Source of the DNA: Symbiodinium natans
Lineage: Eukaryota > Sar > Dinophyceae > Suessiales > Symbiodiniaceae
Direction: 5' to 3'
Assembly: GCA_905221605.1 (NCBI GenBank)
Contig: CAJNDS010002001.1
Span: 737,001 to 801,000 of the forward strand
Length of the DNA: 64,000 nt
The position numbers were made by a program, and so were the translations under genes. Below are positions 10,601 to 20,638 of this stretch, one piece after another. Every line of letters starts with the position of its first letter. The first letter of the stretch is position 1. The notes beneath the pieces were generated by a model that saw nothing but the letters and a program-made list of their open reading frames with translations, did not search any database and was not told the DNA's origin.

Positions 10601-13487
10601 TGGTGTCCGATATCGTCCGGAGGGACCGGAAAAAGCAGTTCCTTCCGATGCATCTGTACAGGTACAACAATCTTCTGGGAGCAAGGAAGCTGGAAGAGAG
10701 GCGGCGCGAACCCTCGCTCAGGTGCGTGAAGCTGAAGGCTCCGGTGCAAAAACTATGCCGCGAGGCTCCTATCGGGAGCTTTTTGATAAGGTCAAGTACC
10801 GGGATGCTTGGACGCTTGCGCAGAGGTCTCCGCTGTGCGTACAGAAGCTGCAGTTGGTGGGAGTTGGAATGCCGCCGGTGAACCCGCCAACAAAAAAGTA
10901 TCGGTCAAGATCAAACCCTGTAAAAAGGGGAAGGCCCTTGCTGGATAAAAAACAGGTGCGACAGGTGCCACGCTCTCGCTCACAACGGCGAGTGCAGCCG
11001 GCAGAAGTGGTGGAAAAGCCAAAACCACTGGAACTGAAGCCTCGTGGTGGGTTGTCGTATCGGTTCAGCAGAGCGTGGGCGGATGTGGTGGATGATGATG
11101 ATCAGGCAGAGGCTTTGGTCTCTTATGCCGATTCCTCAGGCGATTCAAGCGAGGAAGAGACCAATGCCGCGCGACGCATGAGGGAAATCTTTTTGCGAGA
11201 AAGGGATTCACAGAGAACTGCGATTCGTGGCAATGTTCCGATGGATGGTTCTTCAAGCCCCAATGATGGGCAGAAAAAATCGGTTCACCTTGGCGAAGGG
11301 CGCGACAAAGCGTCGCGGGGGGAGACCCGCCAAGAAGTGACTTCTCAAGTTTTTTCGCTACCACAACCTTCTCGTCGAACTGAACAGTCTCAAAAAAGAG
11401 CAAGGGATGGCTCAGTTATAGTTGGTTCGCTGGCGGTGGGCTCCACGGATGAGGTTTTACCTGGGCAAGGTGTTGCTGGACAGGTGAATGTATCTGAAAG
11501 CGCTCAAGTTCTTCCTGGGCAAGAAGTGGCTGGACAGGAGACGGCGCTGGAAGGAGCAGTGCAAATTTCTGGCGAGGAGACTGGTCAAAAAGAAGGAGAA
11601 GGTGGGAGCAATGAACTCCGTGGTGATGGTGCGAAGACATTGGATGTTCGTCCGGTGAAGAGGGACCCTCAGCAATTGCTTATTAAGGGCCTCCTGAGTC
11701 GGATTTATTGGAAGGTTGCTGTCGGCAAGTTGCCTGTGGGGCAAAGGGACTGTCAGAAGGGGTCCAATAAGATGGATCGAAATTTGGTTATTAGCATGTC
11801 ATCCGAAGGTGCAAGTGAACAGGATTTGAACCTGGCACTGGAGGACGATGCTGATCAGTCAATGGATGATGGTGCAATGGTGGTCATGGTGTATGATCCA
11901 CGAGTGCTGATTCAGTCGCCAACAACTGATTGGGTTATGCGTCGCGGTTTGACCGATCGTACCATCTGGCCGGCAATAGCAACTGAGGCACGGAGAATAT
12001 GTGCTGCAATGGTTCAAGTGGATGAATTGAATGCCCAGCTAGGGACTGGGACACTCCTTTTTCAAAGGAGAGATCAAGGACATTGTGGCGATTTGCATCA
12101 TTCGTTCCATGACAATCCGTGCTTGCCGGTGGTGGGAAATTATCCTCTCTCGGTGCTGGGTGCATTGCTGTCTCCTGGTCTGGAAGGGGAATTCAAAAAT
12201 ACTGATAAGTTTGGAACTACTATGGAGGCAATTGCCTACGATTGGAGTCGCAGTCCAGGCATGGAAGTTCACGTCGAACTTATGGCGAGGGTGGCCAAAT
12301 TGGTTGCTCCGTTCCTTACCCTAGGAGGCCAAGGGTCAGTGGTGAATTTGGAGTTTCTCTGGCAGCGCGGGAAGGCTCAATTGATGGAGTTTCATCAGGC
12401 GGCGACATGTGCCGATCAATTGGAGGTTCTCTGGAAAAGGATGGACGACGATGCTGATGAGGAAGTGGATCCTTCCACAATGGTGCTGGAGATTCTTGGA
12501 CAGGAAGATGCGGTACTTGATCAAGGGAACAATGAATCCCTTATTCCCATTGAAGATGCTGGAGGTGAGACAATTGGTGACACTGGAAGGGATGGCAAAG
12601 CGCCAGAAGTTTCCCCAGAAGAGGAGACATCCAGTGGGTCGTCAAGATTGGCTGGCACAAGGATGTTCTTGTGGTCAGTGTATGCTCGCGTTACTTCCAA
12701 CTGGGATTTCTCTACGCAGGACCGCACGACTGGTAAGATCTTTGACAGCACAAAGGGGTATCCTGGTGAAGGACCAGACAATGGTGACAATCTTTCCTCT
12801 AAGAGGAACTTACCCTGGATCTCTGAAGACTACCTCGACGAAGTGGTGTCAAAAAAGATGGAAAGGTCTTCAGATATGGATAGGTTGGATGGGTTTGTTC
12901 CGGAAAGTGAGGGACAGTTGGAAAAGGTGGAGGTGAAGAATGTTACTGCCTCTAGAATTCTTATGGCTCTTTGGAAGAAGGGATATAGAGCTGGGTATAG
13001 GAGGTTGTGTCGTTTGAACGTATCTGGATGCAAGGTTGGAGCAATGAAACATCCAATCAAAAGGGTGCAGAAGATCGGCACTAGAAAGGCCTTCATGAAA
13101 ATGTTCAATGTTTTTGGATCGTCTCAGCGTGGCTCAGGAGCTGGCGGAAAACCAATCATGAAGGTGGTAGGACCAAGGCCAGGTTTTCCAGCTGTACTCC
13201 AAGCATCAAATACTGATAGCACCTTGGGTGAAGGGAGCAGTTCTCAGGTACGTGGCAATGTTCATGTAGAGCAGAATCGCCCTATGGACCGGTACGAGGC
13301 GGAGCGCTTGGAGAAGAGGAAGAAAGGCTTCTGCTATTGGTTCAGCAGGGGAAAAGATCGCTGCAAATTTGGTGAAGACTGCAAATTCATCCATTCAGAA
13401 GATGATGTGGTGCTGCATTCGTATTGGTGCAAATACTATGTGGCGGGGACCCTGCTTCGCTGGAAAGGAGTGTGCGTTCTCGCATGA
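7581..13487 (+). CDS. Retroelement ORF, main segment: S1/CSD-like domain and CCCH zinc fingers (1,968 codons)
   Basis: A long, acidic, glutamate-rich N-terminal part is followed by an S1 or cold-shock-like RNA-binding fold at about residues 381-445 (GLVRCINGYGAFLDHGDVN, then GDTVNGTVKRVEDDGTIIL). CCCH fingers lie at Cys687-Cys695-Cys701-His705, Cys780-788-794-His798, Cys831-840-846-His850 and Cys1918-1928-1934-His1938; the spacing C-x7/9-C-x5-C-x3-H is typical of RNA-binding fingers. A SAM-like helical segment is possible at 955-1000. A basic SR-like tract follows near 1090-1140. A fifth finger starts at Cys1950 and is cut by the frame change: the frame stops at 13485-13487, but skipping one G of the GGGG run 13444-13447 completes it. 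In retroelements zinc fingers usually sit in Gag as CCHC knuckles; CCCH fingers in this number are unusual. Confidence 0.85.
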   Translation: METVNSGVNSVGEKDFSSTIRDSGLRAGGDAPTSGSPDEEGISGIRADIAEEHLDQEEMEALSEGVAAVESVGPEEKVPNVEIGTVSAAEERVVDVVPVVQEGGPGDLEDGGKKLCVTTEEVSSFGAKNLAIQGEKEASGIAGDTEDLKDEAWSANDARVNAPDSTWSAEEARVEVHMVSRSTDDCNNGAQVSAAADDGGSQVDALVQPEVSREERNGKGYTGADEAAVVNDGGNSPLETMEPKEPAVEENVPAVDEQFNSPAVEENLPAAEGVTKDSNDGSTPMKGEVLPSGSSPEVDTERTAADEARPLAGKKGGPEPLEHKMDDLVGLVQEQDEQCDPKVETKDVPGADDTEMVSEEHAKKVPRAGALDSPGEHCYQEGDEIVGLVRCINGYGAFLDHGDVNVLVPAEGNNAHQFKFGDTVNGTVKRVEDDGTIILDTFLVLEEDEEDSSSTLRKWKASGWSTWWTDSWYAGQWYQDSNSQWDWKQEEEQSDEGFADQELSSEEQEERQLYGEKIHKALLEDGKADKAYVGKITGMLLGRPMEELQECVADHAFLNAEARRAYGILQSDGWKPDGTESTGLGKITTFSRKQYHNALFQLACRKRRFTRPVVGEAVATVLSQGKDELWNALWLDTKRFLQELDGAVESMSKRENKPMEAYMDPDQYKKAHMTPKTVLSPGYSKLCKFFNRGRCRNGDECSYEHRRYGEGWPGGGSTEPKNSQEAGDEDGNIGDSPTEEGTVDEAQQEREDSAFRAKYNFGKGASKGEPTLGEPKSRLCLYYNQGGCKYGTTCRYLHDDDIALEGTWEPGKSWDNASRKALRDAGFHHCCFDYYLKGRCRVRYGCKYSHEEMSEDRLAQLKHLVNLANHVSFQRGRGLEIPDRNAFQPPVSGGAESSSSSAPKALQMTNVSQKQGEKGTLDEAEDDEQKNSVAESTGTLLQNPEEPTENWMARNEHLWVYTPHVSEVMITLGVTNVSDLQEFIFVEDLVDKGINKVTACKILQLVGGVRYRPEGPEKAVPSDASVQVQQSSGSKEAGREAARTLAQVREAEGSGAKTMPRGSYRELFDKVKYRDAWTLAQRSPLCVQKLQLVGVGMPPVNPPTKKYRSRSNPVKRGRPLLDKKQVRQVPRSRSQRRVQPAEVVEKPKPLELKPRGGLSYRFSRAWADVVDDDDQAEALVSYADSSGDSSEEETNAARRMREIFLRERDSQRTAIRGNVPMDGSSSPNDGQKKSVHLGEGRDKASRGETRQEVTSQVFSLPQPSRRTEQSQKRARDGSVIVGSLAVGSTDEVLPGQGVAGQVNVSESAQVLPGQEVAGQETALEGAVQISGEETGQKEGEGGSNELRGDGAKTLDVRPVKRDPQQLLIKGLLSRIYWKVAVGKLPVGQRDCQKGSNKMDRNLVISMSSEGASEQDLNLALEDDADQSMDDGAMVVMVYDPRVLIQSPTTDWVMRRGLTDRTIWPAIATEARRICAAMVQVDELNAQLGTGTLLFQRRDQGHCGDLHHSFHDNPCLPVVGNYPLSVLGALLSPGLEGEFKNTDKFGTTMEAIAYDWSRSPGMEVHVELMARVAKLVAPFLTLGGQGSVVNLEFLWQRGKAQLMEFHQAATCADQLEVLWKRMDDDADEEVDPSTMVLEILGQEDAVLDQGNNESLIPIEDAGGETIGDTGRDGKAPEVSPEEETSSGSSRLAGTRMFLWSVYARVTSNWDFSTQDRTTGKIFDSTKGYPGEGPDNGDNLSSKRNLPWISEDYLDEVVSKKMERSSDMDRLDGFVPESEGQLEKVEVKNVTASRILMALWKKGYRAGYRRLCRLNVSGCKVGAMKHPIKRVQKIGTRKAFMKMFNVFGSSQRGSGAGGKPIMKVVGPRPGFPAVLQASNTDSTLGEGSSSQVRGNVHVEQNRPMDRYEAERLEKRKKGFCYWFSRGKDRCKFGEDCKFIHSEDDVVLHSYWCKYYVAGTLLRWKGVCVLA

Positions 13488-14568
13488 TGCAACTGGTGTG
13501 AGGTGCATCCAGTTTGCTCAGTCTGGGAAGTGTCGTTATGGTGACAGGTGTGTCTTTGAGCATGGTGATCCGCTGGATGAACAGAGGCCAAGGTCTCCAA
13601 GGACGCCCCCAAGGGATGGTCCAAGGAGAAGTTCTGGTGCAAAAGGTGGAGAAAAGGAGATCTCTCCTGAACAGTTCGATGATGGTGAGGAGGATTTCAT
13701 GGTTTATGACGATGATACCAAAATGGTGGAACTGTTGACGGAGGCGATTTCATTTCTGTCCAATGGCAAGTCAGATTTGGCTCGTGCCGAGGCGGACCCG
13801 CTGTTCAAACTCCTGAAACTCACAGGAGACACTGACCAACTGGATAGAGAATGGTGTTCGTGGACCACTGGAATGCTGTCCGTGCTGGAACTTCACGAAG
13901 TAGTGAAGTCGTATGAGGTTTCGCTCGCGGAGGTGGAAGAATGGGTCAATGACCTGAGGATATGGTTCGAGCGAGCCAACGTGGGAGAAGAGAAAGTTCC
14001 CAAAAAGGGCAAAAAGAGGTCCCTAGAAAGGGAATCCAGCAAGGATATTCCTGCCGAAAAGGAGGTGGTTGAGACTTCGGAGACGGAGGTTGCCGTTGAG
14101 GAGGAGGTGAAAAAGGTCAAAAAGAAGAGGAAAACTGCAGCTATCGAAGATCCTTACACTCTCATGGTTCCAAAGCCGAAGAAGATGCCGGCGGTCATTG
14201 AGAAGGGTGGATCATCATCCAATGCGGTGGTTTCTGCAGGGGAAAAAGCCTCGAAAATGCGCACAAAGTCAAGCGTCGTGGGAAAGACGAAGAAGAAGGA
14301 GAAAAGTCAAAGCCCCAAAAAGGAAGAGGTGGTAGTGGTGAAAGATCCTGAGGAAAAGGATCGTTCCTCTGATGTGGATGCGCAAGCGTCTACCGCTGTG
14401 GATGCAGAGCTGGGTCAATCTTGCCAAGCGATTGAGGACGCAAAGAGAGAAGGATTGGTATCCTCAATTCAAAGGTGCGTGCAGGATCCTGTTCTTACAG
14501 TTTCGGACCTAGAGTATGTTCTGCTGCGACTTCACCTCAGTATCGATACCCATCGGAAGAAGAAGTGA
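13441..14568 (+). CDS. Retroelement ORF, last segment: CCCH fingers 5-6 and basic C-terminus
   Basis: Reads in the +1 frame relative to the main segment. Its first codons complete finger 5 (PCFAGKECAFSH) and it carries finger 6 (RCIQFAQSGKCRYGDRCVFEH). After an acidic helical region come lysine-rich tracts (KKVKKKRK, GKTKKKEKSQSPKK) that look like nuclear localisation signals or RNA-binding tails, then a stop at 14566-14568. The upstream extension of this frame (13369-13440) has no domain logic and is best treated as a shadow. The segment continues the main ORF. Confidence 0.8.
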   Translation, partial: WRGPCFAGKECAFSHDATGVRCIQFAQSGKCRYGDRCVFEHGDPLDEQRPRSPRTPPRDGPRRSSGAKGGEKEISPEQFDDGEEDFMVYDDDTKMVELLTEAISFLSNGKSDLARAEADPLFKLLKLTGDTDQLDREWCSWTTGMLSVLELHEVVKSYEVSLAEVEEWVNDLRIWFERANVGEEKVPKKGKKRSLERESSKDIPAEKEVVETSETEVAVEEEVKKVKKKRKTAAIEDPYTLMVPKPKKMPAVIEKGGSSSNAVVSAGEKASKMRTKSSVVGKTKKKEKSQSPKKEEVVVVKDPEEKDRSSDVDAQASTAVDAELGQSCQAIEDAKREGLVSSIQRCVQDPVLTVSDLEYVLLRLHLSIDTHRKKK

Positions 14569-14938
14569 CTGGATGGTATGGATGAAGGGATGGTTTTTCT
14601 CTTTCAGAAGACAGGTGCGCTGGATCAGCCAATGCGCTGAAAATATGGTGGTTACTATTAAGGGTATGGAAATCCCTGATAGTAGAAGTCAGTAGCTTTT
14701 CGCGTAGCGAAGACCACGGTTTGTGGTGAAGAAGGCCGAAGAGTCTTCAATGAAAAAAGGATCATGGTGAAAAAAGATTCTCTGTGGTTAGTGGGTTTAG
14801 CCAATGTGCTATAATTTCGTCCTGGATGACGTAAAACCATATTGTGCATTTCAAGCAGCTGGCTGCTGCCTAAATGGCGGTTTTTGGCCAAAGGTCTGCA
14901 CCTCCAATGTGTCCTAGGAAATCCTAGGACAGGGGGAG
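14569..14938 (+). promoter_or_regulatory. 3' untranslated region and polypurine tract of the LTR element
   Basis: About 370 bp of non-coding sequence follows the stop codon. It ends in AGGACAGGGGGAG (14926-14938), a purine run abutting the 3' LTR, which is the expected plus-strand primer of an LTR retrotransposon. Confidence 0.75.
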
Positions 14939-15148
14939 TGCGGAGCTGCAGTTGGTATTGTAGAAAGGAGTTGATGTTGGAAGGTGAAGGGGTCAATGTA
15001 CCCGGTACAATTTTTGGCTCAAGGAACTTGGGCATGCGCCCTGAAGAAAGAAGTGTGGGTTGGTTTGGTGTTGGTTGGTCCAGGGGATCAAGGGCTTCTG
15101 TTGGGGTTGACTGTTTTGTTCCCTGTCCTCCTTCGGTTGCCCCCCGTA
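14939..15148 (+). repeat. 3' LTR
   Basis: 210 bp, identical by eye to 6467-6676. It is followed at once by TAGGGTTTAGGG, which repeats the sequence before the 5' LTR and gives the 5-bp target duplication TAGGG. Because the target is itself a 7-bp repeat, a longer duplication cannot be excluded. Confidence 0.9.
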
Positions 15149-16555
15149 TAGGGTTTAGGGTGTAGGGTCTAGGGTCTAGGGTCTAGGGTTTAGGGTTTAG
15201 GGTTTAGGGTAATTGCATCGGGTTTGCCTCCGGGTTCTTTTGACCGGGTTGTGACGGGATCGGACGAGAAATCTTTGTTGCTTCTGGAGGGTTTTGACGA
15301 CTCTTTTACTTTGCTTTTTGGGGCGGGTTTCCTAGTTGTCCAGTAACCTGGGGGAACTGAAGGTTAACCTTTGGGAGTAAAAGGGGATTCTGTTGCCCCA
15401 AAAAGGTTAGAGGTTACCTACTCTACTACTAGGGTTTTGGCTCGGTAAAGATGCGCCTTGTCGAGTTTTGTTTTCATGCTTAGGGCTGCGTTTTGACTGG
15501 GATGTGGTTTAGGGTTTAGGGTTTAGGGTTTAGGGTTTAGGGTTTAGGGTTTAGGGTTTAGGGTTTAGGGTTTAGGGTTTAGGGTTTAGGGTTTAGGGTT
15601 TAGGGTTTCGGCTTGTCGGCTGTTTAGACAGACGACCTTGCAGGCTCGTACCGATACCACATACAACTTGGATTGATGCTGGTCTTGAGGGTTTCGGGTT
15701 CAGGGTTAGGGAACCTAACGCCCCAAACCCAAAGACAAAACCACAAACTCCGCAAGCCCCAGTGCCTGCCTTTGCCCAGCCACAAACTTGGAACCGACAA
15801 GGAATAGGGAGTCTATGGCTGCAAAACCCAAAACCCTAAACCCTAAATCCTAAACCCTAAACCCCAAGCCCTAAACCCTAAAGCCCAAGCCCTAAACCCT
15901 AAACCCTAAACCCTAAACCCTAAACCCTAAACCCTAAACCCTAAACCCTAAATCCACTCCATAGTCCGGTGGCTCGAGGTCAGCAGCGGGGCTTTCGTGA
16001 TCATCCGGGCTCCAGAGGTGGCTCTCCTGCCAAGATGTCTAGGTTTAGGGTTTAGGGCTATAGGGCTTAGGGTTTAGGGTTAGGGTTTAGGGCTATAGGG
16101 CTTAGGGTTTAGGGTCTAGGGCTTAGGGTTTAGGATTTCGGGTTTGGGCTAAACCCTAAACCTTAAACCGAAGCCACTCATTCTGACGGATGCCTTCGTA
16201 GGGACAAATTGGGGAATCAGGTACCCGATAATGCGAAAAAATACACACACACACACACACACTGACAGAGTGCTTCTCGCGGTGGCCATAAGATACCTCC
16301 TTCCCTAATCTACTATTTGCTTAGGAACCCTCCCCCCCCCCCCAAACAAAGTTAATACGTATATATGCATTGCCTTACAAGGAAAGCATTTCCCGGTGGG
16401 GGGGGGGGGTTCTTAAGCAATTAGTAGTCATTCTCGTTGAAAAAAGTAGTAGGTGGTTGGGGGTCCAGGGTGCAGAGGTCTCCCTCAATAAATCCGTAGG
16501 GCCCGTTCCGTGATTAGGGTTTAGGGTTTAGGGTTTAGGGTTTAGGGCTTAGGGC

Positions 16556-16758
16556 TTAGGGCTTAGGGCTTGTAAAGGGGAACAATGCATGCGCTTGCAT
16601 GGCATCCCTTGCACTGTCCAGGGAGTCGATCTCGAGAGACCTGGTGCAGCCCAGGTGCTGCAACATGCGGCGGTGGCGATGGCCGACCCGCGTTATCAGG
16701 TCGGAGACGAAGCAAGTGCAGTTGCGGTGTAGTACCTGATATTCCTGTTGCAGGCTGT
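16556..16758 (-). CDS. Candidate 3'-terminal exon, about 67 codons
   Basis: Acceptor CTAGCATAG; the frame ends at a TAA supplied by the CCCTAA repeat. Reads SLQQEYQVLHRNCTCFVSDL, ITRVGHRHRRMLQHLG and IDSLDSARDAMQAHALF. RNC-x-x-F loosely recalls the NC motif of PPPDE/DeSI peptidases, but the rest is not enough to assign it. A further possible - strand exon is at 15958-16035 (DDHESPAADLEPPDYGVD). Confidence 0.5.
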
Positions 16759-18087
16759 CTATGCTAGAAACTTGCCAAAGCTTAGCTTGCTTGGAACCCT
16801 GCCGCCTTCCTCAGACTGACTCTGTGCCCGGGCTTGAACTTGATGCAACCACTCACGGTGATTCAATCTCAGCAGCTATGACGCAGCACATTCCCGGCAA
16901 AAGGCCTGGAAAGTCAGACCTCCAATCTCTTACCCTAAACCTAACCTAGTTGTTAAGTACCCTGGCCGAAAAGAGGTTAACCTTTCAACTATGGTAGGAG
17001 GGTTTATATAACCCCCCCCCAAAAGGTTAAAGGTTATCTACTCAGCTACTCAGCTAAAACCCACACTGAACCTAAACCTCTGAGCCTTAAAGAAAGCCTA
17101 GTGGTCAACTTCGGGATAGGACTACCATCCCCTTGCACGTGCCCTGCGTGATTGACAATACTAACCCTAAACCCTAAACCCTAACCCCTAAACCCTAAGC
17201 CCTAAGCCCTAAACCCTAAACCCTAAAGCCTAAACCCTAAACCCTAAACCCTAAACCCAACCTTCCAAAGGCCCAATACATCCCCACCATGGGCGGGTTT
17301 ACGATACAAGTTGCTAGTTGGGTACCTTACTGGGGGGGGGGGGGGGGGGGGGGGTTGGGTTACAAAGGGGATCCTACTATTTCGGAGCCTATCTATTAGC
17401 TTAAGCCTCCACATGACTTCTGAAAAGCATACGAACATGCTTGCAACGGTGAATTTCGTGAGGGGTTCTAGAACCGCCGATTGGAAGCCTCAACCCTAAA
17501 TCCTAAAGCCTCAGTCTGAGCCTTAAATCAGTTTAGGTGGTACCTGAGGCGCCCAAAAATATGTAAAATAAATGGCCCCCTTTTATGGGTGCTGTGGTAG
17601 GGGTTTAGGGTTTAGGGGTTTAGGGCGGGTTTAGGGTTTAGGGTTTAGGGTTTAGGGTTTAGGGTTTAGGGTTTAGGGTTTAGGGTTTAGGGTTTAGGGT
17701 TAGGGCTTGGGGCTTAGGGTTTCAGGTAGGGCATCTGCCCTCTCCTCCATGTCAACATGAATGTGGTGTCCCGCGACGTGGGGTCTCGCAGAAGCCTCGC
17801 ATGCGGGATTTAGGGTTTAGGGTTTAGGGTTTAGGGTTTAGGGTTTAGGGTTTAGGGTTTGGGGTTCAGGGTTTGGGGTTTAGGGTTTAGGGCGCTTGTG
17901 TGTCTAGGGCCGAGGCTCAAAGGCCTGAACAAAGCTAAACACTCAACCCTAGAACCCAAAACCCCGAACTCAAAATCCTTGCACTTTCAAAACAACCTTG
18001 AAAACATAAACCTAACCTTGACCCTAAGCCTGTAAACTCTCAACCCCTAAGCCCCTTTTGCAAACTCCAGCTGGTACCCAACCCCTT

Positions 18088-18172
18088 GACACCCCTCTGA
18101 TAAGCTCGCGCATGGATCAGAGAAGCTTTGGAAAGAGCGGGCCTCTACGGGGCAGCTCAGCGAGAAAGGTGC
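18088..18172. other. Exon-like island
   Basis: The + strand reads KLAHGSEKLWKERASTGQLS before ATAG/GTATAT. The - strand reads PFSLSCPVEARSFQSFSDPC. Another candidate - strand exon lies at 19441-19510 (DVAQVRRVELGFGFRA with donor GTAAGG), and one at 17722-17810 (ARLLRDPTSRDTTFMLTWRR, stop in the repeat). Confidence 0.35.
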
Positions 18173-18457
18173 CATAGGTATATGGGGTTTGGGGTTTAGT
18201 GTAGACTCTGTTTCCTAACATCTCGAAGCTCGCAGGTAAACCCTAAACCCTAAACCCTAAACCCTAAACCCTAAACCCTAAACCCTAAACCCCAAACCCC
18301 AAACCCCAAACCCTAAACCCAAACCCAGACCCTCAACGCTAGGTGCCCGAGCACGTGTACCCTTCAACGCGGATGGAGCCGCAGGGGAACCACCCCATAA
18401 CCCCCAAACCCTCCCTGAACGCGACCAGCCTGACTCCCCTGAACCTTTAAGGGTACC

Positions 18458-18562
18458 CTAAGGGTCCATGTACCTCATTATTATATACTTGGGCCCAAAA
18501 GTCCCTATATAGGAGGTACTTTAAGGCCCAAGTATATAATAATCAGGTACATGGACCCTTAG
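18458..18562. mobile_element. Foldback element, family E
   Basis: Near-perfect inverted termini of about 35 bp: GGGTCCATGTACCTCATTAT / ATAATCAGGTACATGGACCC. Relatives at 19262-19415, whose loop holds telomeric repeat, and 33782-33880. Confidence 0.8.
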
Positions 18563-19667
18563 GGGTACTTACAAAAGGGTACTTACTTCTCCAACAAACC
18601 AGGGAAAACACAGGTTAAACTTTATTATTCCTGCTAAATAAGGAAACCCAAAAAGTTTTAAGTTCAGCTGTTGGAGAAGGAAGTCTAAGGGTAGTTACAA
18701 AAGGGTACCCTTGATATACCCTTGTATACAAACTTGAGGGCCCAACTCATCAGAACCCTTTCAAGGAGGTGAGGAACCATATTAAGGGCCCATCATACTA
18801 CCCCTAGAGAACCCCGAATCCCTAAACCTTACACCATTGCTAGTACACGGGCTCCCTTTGCGTAAACTCCCATCCCCAAACCCCCCCAGCCAATAAACCC
18901 TGAACCCTGAACCCGGAACCCTGAACCCTAAATCCTAAACACTAAGCCCTGAACCCTAAAGCCTACAGCCAAAACCCGAAACCGAAACCCTGAAACCTCC
19001 CAACACCGAAGTCCGAAGCCGGAGACTTAGGGTCTGAAAGGTCTTCGGGTTTAGGGTCTCGGGCATTAGGGCATTAGGGTATTAGGGCTTAGGAGTGGGA
19101 TTTCATGGCATTAGAGCTCAAATTGGGTATTAGGGTTTAGGGCTTTTGGTTTAAGGCTTAGGGTTCAGGACTTAGGGTTTATAGGAAGGGTATCAGATGG
19201 AGTCTTACAACCAGCTTAGGGGTCTCCTGACATGTATTGCATATACACACACCAACTTTCCCTAAGGGCCCATGTACCTCTAAGCATATACCTGGGCTTT
19301 AAAGGGGGTTCCCCACATAGCAGCTTAGGGTTTTTGGGTTTGGGGTTTTGGGTTTACGGTTTAGGGTTTAGGGGCTTTTGAGCCCAAATGTATAGTATAT
19401 GGGTACATGGACCCTTAGGGTTTCGTTGAAGAGCACATACCCTAAGCTTCATACTCGCAGCCCAAGTCGATGCCCTTACCGCTCTGAACCCGAAGCCCAG
19501 CTCTACCCTGCGCACCTGGGCCACATCCCACACCCCAAACCCTGAACCCCCTAAGCCCTAAACGCTAACCCCTATATCCCTAATCCCTAAACCCTACACC
19601 CTAAACCCTAAATGCTAACCCCTAAACCCCAAAACCCTAAACCTAAACCCCCCAAACAAAAGCGCCA

Positions 19668-19800
19668 ACGTCCACGGAGGGGCCTCTCCGGCATTGCGCG
19701 CCACGCCAGACGTTGGGGAGACCACCTTTGCTGCACTTCTGGCGGTTCTTCGTGGGGAGTGAGGGAAAGAGGTACCCCACAAAATCCTTGAAAGGGTATA
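19668..19800 (-). CDS. Candidate exon, frame undecided
   Basis: Two - strand frames are open. One reads PTKNRQKCSKGGLPNVWRGA, QCRRGPSVDVGAFVW; the other reads RSAAKVVSPTSGVARNAGEA. Flanked by CCCTAAA on the left and a TA microsatellite (19795-19850) on the right. Confidence 0.35.
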
Positions 19801-20579
19801 TATATATATATATAGATATAGATATATGTATATATACACATGCTTATTTATATATCCCTGAAAGGGTATATATAATTCCTTAAAGTGTATATATATACAT
19901 ACCTGAAAGGGTATATATAGGGCCCTAATTCCCTCATTCCCTACTAAGAACCAGGGGGGACTTACAGCCTTCGACTCCCGAAATCACCCTTCTCAAAATG
20001 TTTCGGGGTTCGGGTTTGGGGTTTAGGGTTTAGGGTTGAGGGTTTAGGGTTGAGGGTTTTAGGGTTAAGAAGGGGTTTAGGGGTCTAGGTCCAGGTTTTC
20101 TGCTGGCAGTTTCTTCCCCACAATGCTCCCTAAGGCTCCCGGAGCACCCCTTCCCTAAAAGTCCTAAGACACCTGCGCCCTCAAACCCCAAACCCATGGC
20201 ACTAAACACAAAACCCTACATCCATCCCTGAAGCTCCTTATGATCTGGGACGTTCGCCCTTTTTCTAACAGTCCTTAAGTAGGGATCATAGTACCCCCCC
20301 CAATAAAATCCCTATTAAGGACTGCTGGTACAAGGCTGAACATCCCAATCCCCCTAAACCCTGAACCCTAAACCCTAAATCCTAACTTCCTTCTGATGAA
20401 AGACAGGGTTTCGGGAGCTTGGGGATGCTTGGGATGCTTTGGGGTTGAGGGTTTGGCTTACTTTTCGCCGGGGCCTGTCCTTGTCCGGCTGAACACCACA
20501 ACCCTAAACCCTAAACCCTAAACCCTAAACCCTAAACCCTAAACCCTAAACCCTAAACCCTAACCCCCCAAAAAAAAAC

Positions 20580-20638
20580 GTAGACAAGATTGCAGGATCG
20601 TTTCTCGGGCAAGAGGCTCGGCGGAAGAGCTCCTTGTC
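20580..20638 (-). CDS. Candidate exon of a downstream gene
   Basis: Pyrimidine-rich acceptor CTTGTCTTCCGTGCAG and donor CTAC/GTTTTT. Encodes DKELFRRASCPRNDPAILST. Whether it continues the large gene is unknown. Confidence 0.5.

Larger units (their letters stand above)
6467..15148 (+). mobile_element. Non-autonomous-looking LTR retrotransposon with a giant RNA-binding-type ORF
   Basis: The ends fit an intact LTR element: two 210-bp direct repeats identical by eye, a 5-bp flanking duplication TAGGG (6462-6466 and 15149-15153), a primer-binding site directly after the left LTR and a purine tract directly before the right LTR. The interior has one reading frame path of about 2,600 codons with two frame changes. 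Its domains are WW, S1/cold-shock-like, SAM-like (tentative) and six CCCH fingers. I could not find a reverse transcriptase YxDD block with its flanking motifs, an integrase HHCC or DDE set, RNase H, or a pepsin-like protease. It would therefore need enzymes from another element, or its polymerase is unrecognisable. The LTR identity suggests recent insertion. Confidence 0.85.

Noticed and set aside
13690-13730. MVYDDDTKMV in the last retroelement segment as a reverse transcriptase YxDD box
   Set aside because: The surroundings are acidic low-complexity sequence without any other RT motif, and the pattern lacks the hydrophobic flanks of a catalytic strand.
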